DNA of 31,126 bases from an uncultured bacterium (GCA_905214905.1 CAJMNK010000019.1:1-31126), one strand, 5' to 3'; counted from the stretch's first letter, positions 1 to 7,339 are shown. Translations and numbers: made by a program. The notes: generated by a model from the sequence alone, not told the origin.

Positions 1-7
1 GCAGGGC

Positions 8-343
8 CTAAAGCTTAACCATGCGCGCGGCGATGCGGGCGCAGTCGCAGGCGGCCTTCTTCTCGAAGGTGTTGTAGTCGACGACCCGGCCCTCGGCGCA
101 GGGCTTGTCGCTGATGGCGCGCACGACGACGAGGGGCACGCCGTTGAGATAAGCGGCCTGCGCGATGGTGCAGCCCTCCATCTCGCAGCACAGGTCGCCG
201 AAGGTCGCGAGGATTCGCTCCTTCTGTTCCGCGGGCGAGACGAACTGGTCGCCGGAGACGACGCGGCCCTTGAGGACCTTAATGTCGGGGGCGACGGCGG
301 CCGCGGCGGCGCACGCCGCCAGCAAGGGCCGGAACGGATCGCG
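8..343 (-). pseudogene. mtnN: C-terminal remnant of 5'-methylthioadenosine/S-adenosylhomocysteine nucleosidase
   Basis: About 110 codons resemble the C-terminal half of MtnN (Pfs), a cytosolic enzyme that cleaves adenine from methylthioadenosine and S-adenosylhomocysteine. Visible hallmarks are the SGDQF segment, the CCEMEGCTIAQ block carrying the ribose-binding Met-Glu pair, and RAISDKP, whose Asp is the catalytic acid in this family. The stop is TAG at 8-10. Full-length MtnN has about 230 residues; the N-terminal half is absent. Upstream of roughly position 343 the reading frame continues antisense to transposase sequence, so no native start exists. I infer that insertion or IS-mediated deletion truncated the gene. 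The exact junction (about 343-375) is estimated from where similarity fades. A functional copy elsewhere in the genome is possible. Confidence 0.75.
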
Positions 344-374
344 CAAGATCAAGGCGTCGCCCGGGAGGTCGGGC

Positions 375-783
375 GTTACCGTCAGCCGGCGCCGCGTCTG
401 CCGCATCATGAGGAAGAACGGCCTGGCCGGCGCATACGGCAGGAAGAGGTTCAAGGTGCACCCCGGGGCGGTCAACGAGGCCGACGTGTCGAACGTCGTC
501 GCGCGCGGCTTCGGCGGCAGGGCGCCGTGCACCCATATATGCAGCGACTTGGCCTGCGTGCGCGTCGGGGCGTCGTGGAACTACGTCTGCCTGCTCGTCG
601 ACCTCTGCAACGGGGAGATCGTCGGCCACTCCGAAGGACCGAGGAGGGACGCGCGAGCTCCGAGCCAAGCTCTTGGATTACGTGCACTGGTACAACAACT
701 TCAGGATCCACTCGACGCTGGGCTACATGTCGCCGGTCGAGTTCAGGGAGGCGGGGCCGTCCCTCCCGGAATCGTCCAAATAA
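375..783 (+). pseudogene. IS3-family transposase (OrfB type) remnant, internally deleted and frameshifted
   Basis: From about 375 one frame reads SRRRVCRIMRKNGL, AYGRKRFKVHPGAVNEAD and NYVCLLVDLCNGEIVGHS, typical of the HTH_21 and rve regions of IS3-group OrfB. The first catalytic Asp is in CSDLACVRV, where the family usually has a Thr-Tyr pair in place of Ala-Cys. After about 645 the frame shifts and the text jumps to RELRAKLLDYVHWYNNFR, the normal C-terminal end, stopping at TAA 781-783. The stretch between, which carries the second Asp and the Glu of the DDE triad, is gone (roughly 100 residues). The 5' part of the element is also missing. The remnant therefore cannot be an active transposase. 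A right end may lie near 797, because the reverse complement starts with TG as IS3 ends do; this is inference. Confidence 0.85.
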
Positions 784-1492
784 GTGTTGCCAATCCATAG
801 CCAATCCAGCCATCATCTTCGCGAAGGCGGACGTCAGGAAAAGCTCGGCTTGAGCTCGGTCGGACGCGATCTGTGGGGCATCATTCAGGCTCAGGGGGTC
901 TCCTTGTCTTCTTCGGTCGCAACCTGAATGATAGGGACGGCCCCTCCTCTCTTTCCCCTTCGTTTTCGACGCGTCACCCTCTCGGCGGGCTTAAGGCCCG
1001 CGCTCGCGGGTGCAGGGGCTACGCCCAAACCCCAAAAACGTAACGCCGTGCTCGAAGCGTTTCCGGACGTCAGCGTAATCTCAAATCCCGTTCGTCAACT
1101 CATGGGCAAGCCACCTGAGACTACTCATTTCTCCTACTGGCAATGAAGACCTGCGACCTGCAGTTTTACAAACTGCTTGAAAGCCACCTGCGTTGATTCA
1201 CTTCCTATTGCAGCTGGCGGCTTGCACGCGAAAAGGCATTTAAGTTTCAAAACGGGCGTTTTCGGCGCTATCGAGCCTCCAAAGGCATCCCGCCGCGCCC
1301 TTTGGGACAAAAACAAAAACTCAAAGCCCTGAGTTCGAAAATAGTTTTTGGAGTTGTCCCGACTTTTGTCCCCGAAGCCGACGAAACGCGACAGGGTGTC
1401 ACCTGGCGGCACTCGATTCGAGACGGCACCGAAAACTAGATGCAACCGGAATGACAGGACGGCAGAACCGAAGCCATCGAGTGGGGATAGAA
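784..1492. other. Gene-poor stretch between IS remnant and rplX terminator
   Basis: About 700 bases with no convincing coding sequence. Open frames at 928-1146 (plus) and 1134-1532 (minus) have no recognisable domain, and the second runs through the rplX terminator. Directly after the transposase stop, CCAATCCA occurs twice 11 bases apart (790-797 and 801-808), possibly at an IS end. The inverted repeat at 880-932 also lies here. The stretch probably contains debris from past rearrangement. Confidence 0.5.
880..932. repeat. 10-bp perfect inverted repeat, 33-nt spacer
   Basis: ATCATTCAGG at 880-889 is matched by its exact reverse complement at 923-932. It could be a hairpin or the ends of a small element. 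No T-tract follows on either strand, so it is a poor terminator candidate. Function unknown. Confidence 0.5.
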
Positions 1493-1524
1493 AAAGGCCC
1501 GGGTGCCGTGGCATCCGGGCCTTT
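1493..1524 (-). terminator. Rho-independent terminator of the rplC-rplX operon
   Basis: A long stem (1493-1507 with 1510-1524, core GGCCCGG / CCGGGCC) has a 2-nt loop and one mismatch. On the minus strand it is followed by a run of T. It sits 27 bases after the rplX stop and would end the operon there. Confidence 0.9.
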
Positions 1525-1550
1525 GCTAGCAACTTGATGTTGCGGGCAGC

Positions 1551-1856
1551 TTAGAACTTGTGGCCGCACTTCTTGCAGACGCGCAGCTTGTTCTTGCCGT
1601 CCTTCTCGTGACCGACGCGGGTAACCTTACCGCACTCGGGGCAGACGAGATTGACGTTGGAGGCGTCGATGGGAGCCTCCTGCGAAACGATGCCGCCCTG
1701 CTGGTTGGCAGCGTTGGGCTTGACGGCCTTCTTGACGACCGAAACGCCCTCGACAACGACCTTGTTCTCGGCGGGGAGAGCACGCAGGACAACGCCCTGC
1801 TTGCCGCGATCCTTACCAGAGAGAACCTGGACCTTATCGCCCTTCTTGATATACAT
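1551..1856 (-). CDS. rplX: 50S ribosomal protein L24, zinc-finger (C+) form
   Basis: L24 is an assembly initiator protein that binds the 5' region of 23S rRNA. The 101-residue protein has the KOW motif at the N-terminus (about residues 3-36, including GKDRGKQGVV). It ends in a four-cysteine zinc ribbon, Cys72-Pro-Glu-Cys75 and Cys94-Lys-Lys-Cys97; E. coli and Bacillus L24 lack these cysteines, while other bacteria keep them. The start is ATG preceded by GGGGAGAT. It follows rplN by 13 bases and is the last gene of this operon. In most bacteria rplE comes next; here a terminator follows, so the rest of the spc set must lie elsewhere. Confidence 0.97.
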   Translation of the reverse strand: MYIKKGDKVQVLSGKDRGKQGVVLRALPAENKVVVEGVSVVKKAVKPNAANQQGGIVSQEAPIDASNVNLVCPECGKVTRVGHEKDGKNKLRVCKKCGHKF

Positions 1857-1869
1857 ATATCTCCCCTAA

Positions 1870-2238
1870 CTACAGGGTCTCGGGAGCGAGCGAGACGATC
1901 TTCATGTACTTCTTGTCACGAAGCTCGCGAGCGACGGGCCCGAAGATACGGGTGCCGACGGGCGAGCCATCGTTGTTGATGACAACGCAGGCGTTCTCAT
2001 CAAAGCGAATGTAGGAGCCATCCTTGCGGCGGATCTCCTTAACGGTGCGAACGACGACGCAACGGACAACGTCCTTCTTCTTGACGTTGGCGCCAGGGGT
2101 AGCCTCCTGGACAGCACCGATGAACACATCGCCGATGCCTGCATAACGACGCTTGGAACCGCCAAGCACCTTGATGCAGCGAATCTTGCGAGCGCCGGAG
2201 TTGTCGGCGACGTTCAGCATGGTTTGCATCTGAATCAT
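1870..2238 (-). CDS. rplN: 50S ribosomal protein L14
   Basis: L14 (122 residues, the usual length) lies at the subunit interface and contacts 16S rRNA h14 in bridge B8. The N-terminus MIQMQTMLNVADNSGAR and the GTRIFGPVARELRDK segment near the C-terminus are diagnostic. The start is ATG with GGAGG 10 bases upstream, a little far but clear. It follows rpsQ after an unusual 118-base gap that contains a hairpin and a TATAAA box, so an internal promoter or processing site is possible. It is followed closely by rplX. Confidence 0.98.
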   Translation of the reverse strand: MIQMQTMLNVADNSGARKIRCIKVLGGSKRRYAGIGDVFIGAVQEATPGANVKKKDVVRCVVVRTVKEIRRKDGSYIRFDENACVVINNDGSPVGTRIFGPVARELRDKKYMKIVSLAPETL

Positions 2239-2356
2239 GGTAGATGTTCCTCCGAACTAAGAACCGAAGAGAGGTGCGCAGCCTTTATACGGCCCGTGGT
2301 ATGCAAGCCAGGCATACGCACATCTTCGGAAACGTACAAGTCGTATGAGCGACTGC
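2239..2356 (-). promoter_or_regulatory. rpsQ-rplN spacer with hairpin and TATAAA box
   Basis: GTATGC (2299-2304) pairs perfectly with GCATAC (2312-2317) across a 7-nt loop. Just downstream on the minus strand is GGGCCGTATAAAGG, similar to GGGCGTATAAAATGG in the rplW-rplB spacer. I see no good -35 at 17 bases, so a promoter call is tentative. Most other junctions in this operon are under 50 bases, which makes this gap stand out. Confidence 0.35.
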
Positions 2357-2617
2357 TTATTTAGCGCGCTCGACGACCTCGATGAGGCGCCAACGCTTCA
2401 TCTTGGACATAGGACGGGTCTCCATAACGCGGACGGTATCGCCCACGCCAGCCGTGCACTCCTCGTCGTGAGCGTGCAGCTTCTTGGAGCTGGTCATCAT
2501 CTTGCCGTACTTGGGGTGACGCTTGCGCTCGGTGATGGTGACAACGATGGTCTTGGCACCGGAGACGGAGGTAACGACACCCGTACGGACCTTACGCGAG
2601 TTACGCGAATCAGTCAT
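2357..2617 (-). CDS. rpsQ: 30S ribosomal protein S17
   Basis: S17 is a primary 16S rRNA binding protein of the 30S body. The 86-residue OB-fold protein contains KVRTGVVTSVSGAKTIVV and KKLHAHDEE, and ends in MSKMKRWRLIEVVERAK, all characteristic of the family. The start is ATG with AAGGAGAG a few bases upstream. It lies 16 bases after rpmC in the conserved order L16-L29-S17. Length is normal and no anomaly is seen. Confidence 0.98.
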   Translation of the reverse strand: MTDSRNSRKVRTGVVTSVSGAKTIVVTITERKRHPKYGKMMTSSKKLHAHDEECTAGVGDTVRVMETRPMSKMKRWRLIEVVERAK

Positions 2618-2633
2618 GTTCTCTCCTTAGGTC

Positions 2634-2849
2634 CTACTCGGCGACAGCGGACTTCTCCGCTGCGATCTCGCGGGCGCGCTGCTCCGTGAGGACGCGAGCG
2701 ATGTCCTTCTTCACGGTGTTGACGCGAGCGGTGTTGTCCAGCTGGCTGGTGGCCATCTGGAAACGAAGGTTAAAGAGCTCGGCGCGCATTTCCTTCAGCT
2801 TCTCAACGAGCTGAGCGTCCGAGAGCTCACGAATCTCTGCGGGCTTCAT
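2634..2849 (-). CDS. rpmC: 50S ribosomal protein L29
   Basis: L29 is a small two-helix protein next to the polypeptide exit tunnel and helps form the docking site for trigger factor and SRP. The 71 residues begin MKPAEIRELSDAQLVEKL and include the conserved ELFNLRFQMATSQLDN segment. The C-terminus carries a few extra Ala/Glu residues. Its ATG overlaps the rplP stop in the sequence TAATG, which suggests translational coupling. Confidence 0.97.
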   Translation of the reverse strand: MKPAEIRELSDAQLVEKLKEMRAELFNLRFQMATSQLDNTARVNTVKKDIARVLTEQRAREIAAEKSAVAE

Positions 2850-3352
2850 TAGTTCTCCTCCTTGGCGGCGGCGGCGTCCTCAGCAGCCCACTTGGCCTCG
2901 AGAGCGGCCTCCTCAGCCATCTCCTTCTCGATGCGCTGCTCAGCGTTCTTAGCAGCAACAATCTTGGTCTTGATGGGAAGCTTGTGCTGTGCAAGACGCA
3001 GAGCCTCGCGAGCGACCTCCTCGGGCACGCCCTTGACCTCGAACATGATGCGGCCGGGCTTGACGACGGCCACCCACTCCTCGGGGTTACCCTTACCAGA
3101 ACCCATGCGAGTCTCGGCAGGCTTCTTGGTGATGGGCTTATCGGGGAAGATCGTGATGTAGACACGACCGCCACGCTTCATGTAGCGGGTCATGGCAATA
3201 CGAGCGGCCTCGATCTGACGGTTGGTGATCCAATGGGCCTCGAGAGCCTGGATACCAAACTCGCCGAAATGCAGCTCGGTATTACCCTTGGCCTGGCCCT
3301 TCATGGAGCCACGCTGCACCTTGCGGTGAAGAATACGCTTAGGGGCAAGCAC
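2849..3352 (-). CDS. rplP: 50S ribosomal protein L16 with acidic, Ala-rich C-terminal extension
   Basis: L16 organises the tRNA A-site region of the large subunit. Family hallmarks are LAPKRILHRKVQRG, GNTELHFGEFGIQALE, and RGGRVYITIFPDKPITKKP followed by RMGSGKG. The core ends near residue 137, as in other bacteria. About 30 further residues rich in Ala, Glu and Lys follow (AEEAALEAKWAAEDAAAA) and are predicted to form a charged helix. The start is GTG and overlaps the rpsC stop (TAGTG), implying coupling. The extension is in frame without disruption, so it looks real rather than a read-through error. Its role is unknown. Confidence 0.97.
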   Translation of the reverse strand: MLAPKRILHRKVQRGSMKGQAKGNTELHFGEFGIQALEAHWITNRQIEAARIAMTRYMKRGGRVYITIFPDKPITKKPAETRMGSGKGNPEEWVAVVKPGRIMFEVKGVPEEVAREALRLAQHKLPIKTKIVAAKNAEQRIEKEMAEEAALEAKWAAEDAAAAKEEN

Positions 3353-4062
3353 TACTGACCCCTCCTCTCGGAGTTACGACGACGAGGACGGGAAGAGCCC
3401 TCGAGTGCAGGGTTGGGAACAGGCTGGCCCGGGAGCTTCTCGCCCAGGTAGATCCAGACCTTCACGCCGCAAGCGCCCATGGTGGTGCTGGCGACAGCCG
3501 TGCCGTAGTCGATCTTGGCACGGAGGGTGTGCAGAGGCACGCGACCCTCGCGGTACCACTCACGACGGCCCATCTCGGCACCGCCGAGACGACCGGAGCA
3601 CTGGATACGGATACCCTTAGCGCCGGCCTTGCGGGCGGACTGGACAGCCTTGCGCATAGCGCGACGGAAGGCAACGCGGCCCTCGAGCTGCTCGGCGATA
3701 GACTGAGCAACGAGGTTGGCGTCGAGCTCGGGGCGCTTGATCTCGACAACGTCGACGGAGAGCTGGCCCTTGGAGACGCCAGCGACCTTCTCGAGCTCGG
3801 TGCGGAGGGTATCGATCTCGGCACCCTTCTTACCGATGACAACGCCGGGGCGAGCGGTGAGGATGATGACCTTCACCTTGTCGCCAGCGCGCTCGATCTC
3901 GACGCGGGAGACAGCTGCGCGGGAAAGACGCTTCTCGAGGTACTTGCGGATCTCGAGATCGTTACCGAGGGTCTTAGCGTAATCCTTCTCTGCGAACCAG
4001 CGGGAGCGCCAGTTCTCGGTGATGCCAAGACGGAAGCCGGTGGGGTAGACTTTCTGACCCAT
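3352..4062 (-). CDS. rpsC: 30S ribosomal protein S3
   Basis: S3 lines the mRNA entry channel and contributes to helicase activity. The 236-residue protein begins MGQKVYPTGFRLGITENW. It has the KH-domain loop VVIGKKGAEID, and the C-terminal domain includes IRIQCSGRLGGAEMGRRE and GRVPLHTLRAKIDYG. A basic tail follows (SSRPRRRNSERRGQ). AAAGGAGG lies at the end of rplV, and the ATG is six bases after the rplV stop. The stop overlaps the rplP start. Confidence 0.98.
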   Translation of the reverse strand: MGQKVYPTGFRLGITENWRSRWFAEKDYAKTLGNDLEIRKYLEKRLSRAAVSRVEIERAGDKVKVIILTARPGVVIGKKGAEIDTLRTELEKVAGVSKGQLSVDVVEIKRPELDANLVAQSIAEQLEGRVAFRRAMRKAVQSARKAGAKGIRIQCSGRLGGAEMGRREWYREGRVPLHTLRAKIDYGTAVASTTMGACGVKVWIYLGEKLPGQPVPNPALEGSSRPRRRNSERRGQ

Positions 4063-4068
4063 ACAGCT

Positions 4069-4440
4069 TTACGCCTCCTTTCGAGGAGCAACGACGACGG
4101 TGATGTGGGAAGTACGCTTCAGAATGCGAGAAGCGGAACCCTTGGCGCGGGGACGGATGCGCTTAAGCGTCGGACCCTCGTCAACATAGGCAGCGGCGAC
4201 AACCAGGTTGTCGGCACGCAGACCGTTGTTGTTCTCGGCGTTCGCAACGGCGGAACGGAGAACCTTCTCGACATCCACGGCGACGGCGCGGTCGCAGAAG
4301 TGGAGGATGTCGAAGGCCTGAGCGACAGGCTTGCGGCGGATCAGATCGACCACCAGGCGGGCCTTGCTGGGGGAAACACGCACGTACTTAGCGACGGCGC
4401 GAACCTCGGTGGCCTCAGTTTCAATAGACTTAGTTGCCAT
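4069..4440 (-). CDS. rplV: 50S ribosomal protein L22
   Basis: L22 lines the nascent peptide tunnel with its long beta hairpin, where macrolide resistance mutations occur in other bacteria. The 123 residues contain AVAKYVRVSPSKARLVVDLI and the hairpin segment with DEGPTLKRIRPRAKGSA, which matches the common wild-type pattern. A short acidic N-terminal extension (MATKSIETEATEV) precedes the core. The start is ATG, 14 bases after rpsS. Confidence 0.98.
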   Translation of the reverse strand: MATKSIETEATEVRAVAKYVRVSPSKARLVVDLIRRKPVAQAFDILHFCDRAVAVDVEKVLRSAVANAENNNGLRADNLVVAAAYVDEGPTLKRIRPRAKGSASRILKRTSHITVVVAPRKEA

Positions 4441-4454
4441 TTACGGTTAACCCC

Positions 4455-4715
4455 CTATTTGGCCTTGTGGCCACGGAACGTACGAGTCGGCGCGAACTCG
4501 CCGAGCTTGTGACCAACCATGGACTCGGTAACATACACGGGCACATGCTTGCGGCCGTCGTGGACGGCGATGGTGTGACCAACCATCTCGGGGAAGATGG
4601 TGGACGCGCGGGACCAGGTCTTCACGACGTCCTTCTTGCCAGCCTCGTTCATCGCGGTGATACGCGAGAGAAGGCGAGTCTCCACGAACGGGCCCTTTTT
4701 GAGACTTCTGCTCAT
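4455..4715 (-). CDS. rpsS: 30S ribosomal protein S19
   Basis: S19 sits in the 30S head and contacts the large subunit through bridge B1a. The 86-residue protein begins MSRSLKKGPFVETRLL and contains KTWSRASTIFPEMVGHTI and YVTESMVGHKLGEFAPTR, all signature segments. AGGAG is followed by ATG after about nine bases. It lies between rplB and rplV, the standard order. Confidence 0.98.
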   Translation of the reverse strand: MSRSLKKGPFVETRLLSRITAMNEAGKKDVVKTWSRASTIFPEMVGHTIAVHDGRKHVPVYVTESMVGHKLGEFAPTRTFRGHKAK

Positions 4716-4747
4716 AAGTGCTTTCTCCTAAAACTCGGTATCCGAAA

Positions 4748-5578
4748 TTACTTCTTACGGCGACGAATGATGTGCTGGTTCGAGACCTTCTTCTTCTTGC
4801 GCGTACGAAGGCCCTTCGTCGGCTTACCCCAGGGGGTAACAGAGGGACGACCAGAGGTGTGGTTCTTGCCCTCGCCACCGCCGTGCGGGTGGTCGACAGG
4901 GTTCATGACGGTACCGCGGACGGTCGGGCGCACGTTCATGTGACGCTTACGGCCGGCCTTGCCGATGACGATGTTGGCGTGATCGGCGTTGCCGACCTCA
5001 CCGACGGTGGCGCGGCAGGTAACGAGGATGCGGCGCATCTCGGAGGAAGGCATACGGACGATAGCGTACTTGCCCTCCTTACCCATCAGCTGGCAGGAGT
5101 TACCGGCGGAACGGGCGATAGCAGCGCCCTTGCCCGGCTGGAACTCGACGGCGTGGATAAGCGTACCCACGGGGATGTCGGCGAGGGGCAGAGCGTTGCC
5201 CGGCTTGATGTCGGCGTCAGAACCGGACATGATGGTCTGACCGACCTCGAGGCCCTTGGGGGCCAGGATGTAGCGCTTCTCACCGTCAGCGTAGTGCAGC
5301 AGAGCGATGCGAGCGGAACGGTTCGGATCGTACTCGATCGTGGCAACCTTGGCGGGCACACCGTCCTTGTTGCGCTTGAAGTCGATCACGCGGTAACGAC
5401 GCTTCACGCCGCCGCCCTGGTGGCGGGTGGTGATGCGGCCGTTGTTGTTACGACCGGCCTTCTTGGGCAGGGGCTCGAGAAGAGACTTCTCGGGCTTGGT
5501 GCAGGTGATCTCGGAGAAATCGGAGATCGTCTGCCAACGCCTACCAGCGGAGGTCGGCTTAAGGTGCTTTACAGCCAT
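4748..5578 (-). CDS. rplB: 50S ribosomal protein L2
   Basis: L2 is needed for subunit association and peptidyl transferase assembly. The 276-residue protein begins MAVKHLKPTSAGRRWQT and contains NNNGRITTRHQGGGVKRRYR. The C-terminal NPVDHPHGGGEGK motif includes the conserved His near the catalytic centre. I set the start at 5578 because this N-terminus matches the family and AAAGGGA lies upstream. The open frame extends 25 codons further upstream, but that part has no family similarity and lies in the regulatory spacer. A 179-base gap with hairpins separates it from rplW. Confidence 0.98.
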   Translation of the reverse strand: MAVKHLKPTSAGRRWQTISDFSEITCTKPEKSLLEPLPKKAGRNNNGRITTRHQGGGVKRRYRVIDFKRNKDGVPAKVATIEYDPNRSARIALLHYADGEKRYILAPKGLEVGQTIMSGSDADIKPGNALPLADIPVGTLIHAVEFQPGKGAAIARSAGNSCQLMGKEGKYAIVRMPSSEMRRILVTCRATVGEVGNADHANIVIGKAGRKRHMNVRPTVRGTVMNPVDHPHGGGEGKNHTSGRPSVTPWGKPTKGLRTRKKKKVSNQHIIRRRKK

Positions 5579-5757
5579 TACAATCCCTTTCAATAGGAAT
5601 CCGTTAGCCATCGCAGACAGGGATTCGAGGTTCTGCCTCGGGTGCGATGACACCGGACGTATACACGGTTCCGGGCGTGTCCATTTTATACGCCCAAAAC
5701 CTTGAGCTCTCGCCTCCCCTTTTTGGGAGGCATGAGCTCACTCAACAGCAGCGAGTC
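5579..5757 (-). promoter_or_regulatory. rplW-rplB spacer with nested hairpin, TATAAA box and shared 24-nt motif
   Basis: Reading along the minus strand, a nested hairpin (GAGCTC at 5704-5709 and 5734-5739 enclosing CCTCCC/GGGAGG) follows rplW. Next comes GGGCGTATAAAATGG, then the 24-nt motif at 5659-5682, then a small hairpin CGAGG/CCTCG (5626-5640) before rplB. The run after the first hairpin (AAGGTTTTGGG) is too poor in T for a clean terminator. I read this as an attenuation or processing point plus a candidate internal promoter; neither is proven. Confidence 0.45.
5659..5682 (-). promoter_or_regulatory. 24-nt ribosomal-leader motif, copy 2 (rplB)
   Basis: It matches the copy ahead of rplC at 21 of 24 positions (minus-strand core ACGCCCG, then CCGTGTATAC) and part of the copy ahead of rpsL. 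It sits 80 bases upstream of the rplB start. Binding factor unknown. Confidence 0.5.
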
Positions 5758-6045
5758 TTAGGCCTGGTTGCCAAAGACCTCGATGGTGTCGCCCTCGGCC
5801 AGCGTGACGATGGCCTTCTTCCAAGAACGGGTCTTGCCGGCGACATAGCGCACGCGCTTGGTCTTGGGCTTGACCGTCAGGGTGTTCACGCGAACGACCT
5901 TGACGCCGAAGATCTCCTCGACAGCGTCCTTGATCTGATACTTGTTAGCATCCTTGGCGACCTCGAACGTGTACTTGTTCAGCTCCATGCCGGAGAAGGA
6001 ACGCTCGGACACGATCGGACGGATGATGATCTCGTGGGCGGTCAT
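5758..6045 (-). CDS. rplW: 50S ribosomal protein L23
   Basis: L23 forms the main docking site at the tunnel exit for trigger factor and SRP. The 95 residues contain IIIRPIVSERSFSGMELNKY near the N-terminus, VEEIFGVKVVRVNTLTVKPK, and a C-terminus of normal length. The ATG follows the rplD stop directly (TAAATG), so translation is probably coupled. After it the operon is interrupted by the long rplW-rplB spacer. Confidence 0.98.
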   Translation of the reverse strand: MTAHEIIIRPIVSERSFSGMELNKYTFEVAKDANKYQIKDAVEEIFGVKVVRVNTLTVKPKTKRVRYVAGKTRSWKKAIVTLAEGDTIEVFGNQA

Positions 6046-6672
6046 TTATGCAAGCACCTCCCCGAAGTGAGCGGCGATGTCGGCGGGCATCAGCACGGCG
6101 TTGTTGTTGACGAGATCGTAGGTGTTGGCCTCGTCGGCAGTGATGATGAACGTCTTGGGAATGTTGCGGAACGACAGGTAGGCGTTGACGTCCTCATCGC
6201 GAACGATGATGGTCAGACGCTTGCCCTCAAGGCCGAGAGCCTTGAGCATGGCGACGGCAGCCTTGGTGGAAGGCTTCTCGAAGCCGTAGTCGTCGACGAG
6301 CACGAGCTCGCCATCGGCCAGCTTGGCGGACAGCGCGGAGCGCATAGCCAGCTTGACCTCCTTGTTGTTCATACGCTTAGCGTAGGAACGGGGCTTGGGG
6401 GCGAAGACAACGCCACCGTGACGCCACTGGGCAGCACGGATGGAACCCTGGCGGGCACGGCCGGTGCCCTTCTGACGCCAAGGCTTCTTGCCGCCACCGG
6501 AAACCTCAGAGCGGCCCTTAGCGGACTGGGTGCCCTGACGCCAAGAGGCCATCTGGCACTTGACGATGTGGTGCATAACGTGGATGTTCGGCTCGATGCC
6601 GTACACCTCAGCGGCGAGCTCGGCCTCGGCGACCTTCTTGCCCTCGCTGTTCTTTACTTCAAACTTTGCCAT
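6046..6672 (-). CDS. rplD: 50S ribosomal protein L4
   Basis: L4 reaches into the exit tunnel and, in E. coli, represses the S10 operon at both transcription and translation. The 208-residue protein has the loop region GGGKKPWRQKGTGRARQGS, the RSALSAKLADGELVLVD segment and a normal C-terminal domain. The start is ATG, 46 bases after rplC. Whether it regulates this operon is unknown; the leader ahead of rplC differs in layout because rpsJ is not there. Confidence 0.98.
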   Translation of the reverse strand: MAKFEVKNSEGKKVAEAELAAEVYGIEPNIHVMHHIVKCQMASWRQGTQSAKGRSEVSGGGKKPWRQKGTGRARQGSIRAAQWRHGGVVFAPKPRSYAKRMNNKEVKLAMRSALSAKLADGELVLVDDYGFEKPSTKAAVAMLKALGLEGKRLTIIVRDEDVNAYLSFRNIPKTFIITADEANTYDLVNNNAVLMPADIAAHFGEVLA

Positions 6673-6718
6673 TTAAGTGTTCTCCTTGGTATGACGCTGG
6701 GCTAAATGGGCTGGGCCC

Positions 6719-7339
6719 TTAGGCCATACGGATGGCGACGAGACCATTCTTGGCACCCGGGACAGCGCCCTTGACCAAGATGAGGTTCTGCTCGGCATCG
6801 ATGCGGACAACGGAAAGGTTCTTGACGGTAACGCGCTCGTTACCCATGTGACCGGCCATCTTGACGCCCTTGAGGACGCGCGCAGGATAGGCGCACTGAC
6901 CGATAGAACCGGGGTGACGCTGGAAGTGAGAACCATGCGTCATAGGACCGCGGCGCTGACCCCAGCGCTTGATGCGACCCTGGAAGCCCTTACCCTTGGA
7001 GGTACCGATGACGTCGACCTTCTCGACATCAGCGAAATCAGCGACGGTGACGACCTCGCCGACCTTGTGCTCCTCGCCGTTCTCGACGCGGACCTCACGA
7101 AGGAAGCGGACAGGCTCGACGCCGGCCTTGGCGAAGTGACCAGCCATGGGCTTGTTCACGTTCTTGGCCTTGATGTCGCCGAAACCGATCTGGACGGCGT
7201 CATAGCCGTCGGTTGCCTGAGTTTTAACCTGCGAGACAGCGCAGGGGCCAGCCTGGATGACCGTGACGGGAACGACGTTGTCGTCCTCGTCCCAAACCTG
7301 GGTCATGCCAATCTTGCGGCCGAGAATCATGCTGATCAA
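6719..7339 (-). CDS. rplC: 50S ribosomal protein L3 (first gene of operon, TTG start)
   Basis: L3 is one of the earliest 50S assembly proteins and reaches toward the peptidyl transferase centre. The 206-residue sequence starts MISMILGRKIGMTQVWDED. It has the central loop RIKRWGQRRGPMTHGS and HPGSIGQCAYPARVLKG, and ends in KNGLVAIRMA. The N-terminal length matches Bacillus L3 if the TTG at 7339 is used, and GGGA lies seven bases upstream. The ATG at 7330 would leave GGGA sixteen bases away, so TTG is preferred. Normally rpsJ precedes rplC; here rplC is first, after a 260-base structured leader. Confidence 0.96.
   Translation of the reverse strand: MISMILGRKIGMTQVWDEDDNVVPVTVIQAGPCAVSQVKTQATDGYDAVQIGFGDIKAKNVNKPMAGHFAKAGVEPVRFLREVRVENGEEHKVGEVVTVADFADVEKVDVIGTSKGKGFQGRIKRWGQRRGPMTHGSHFQRHPGSIGQCAYPARVLKGVKMAGHMGNERVTVKNLSVVRIDAEQNLILVKGAVPGAKNGLVAIRMA

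Noticed and set aside
928..1146. 72-codon open frame in the gene-poor region
   Set aside because: No ribosome site or domain recognised; composition atypical. Could be part of a dispersed repeat but not supportable as a gene.
1134..1532. 132-codon minus-strand open frame
   Set aside because: Starts inside the rplX terminator region and has no recognisable family; likely spurious.
5579..5653. 25-codon N-terminal extension of rplB
   Set aside because: Family similarity and a ribosome site place the start at 5578; the extension covers regulatory sequence.
5704..5739. Hairpin after rplW as a full terminator
   Set aside because: The T-tract after it on the minus strand is weak, and the downstream genes clearly belong to the same cluster.
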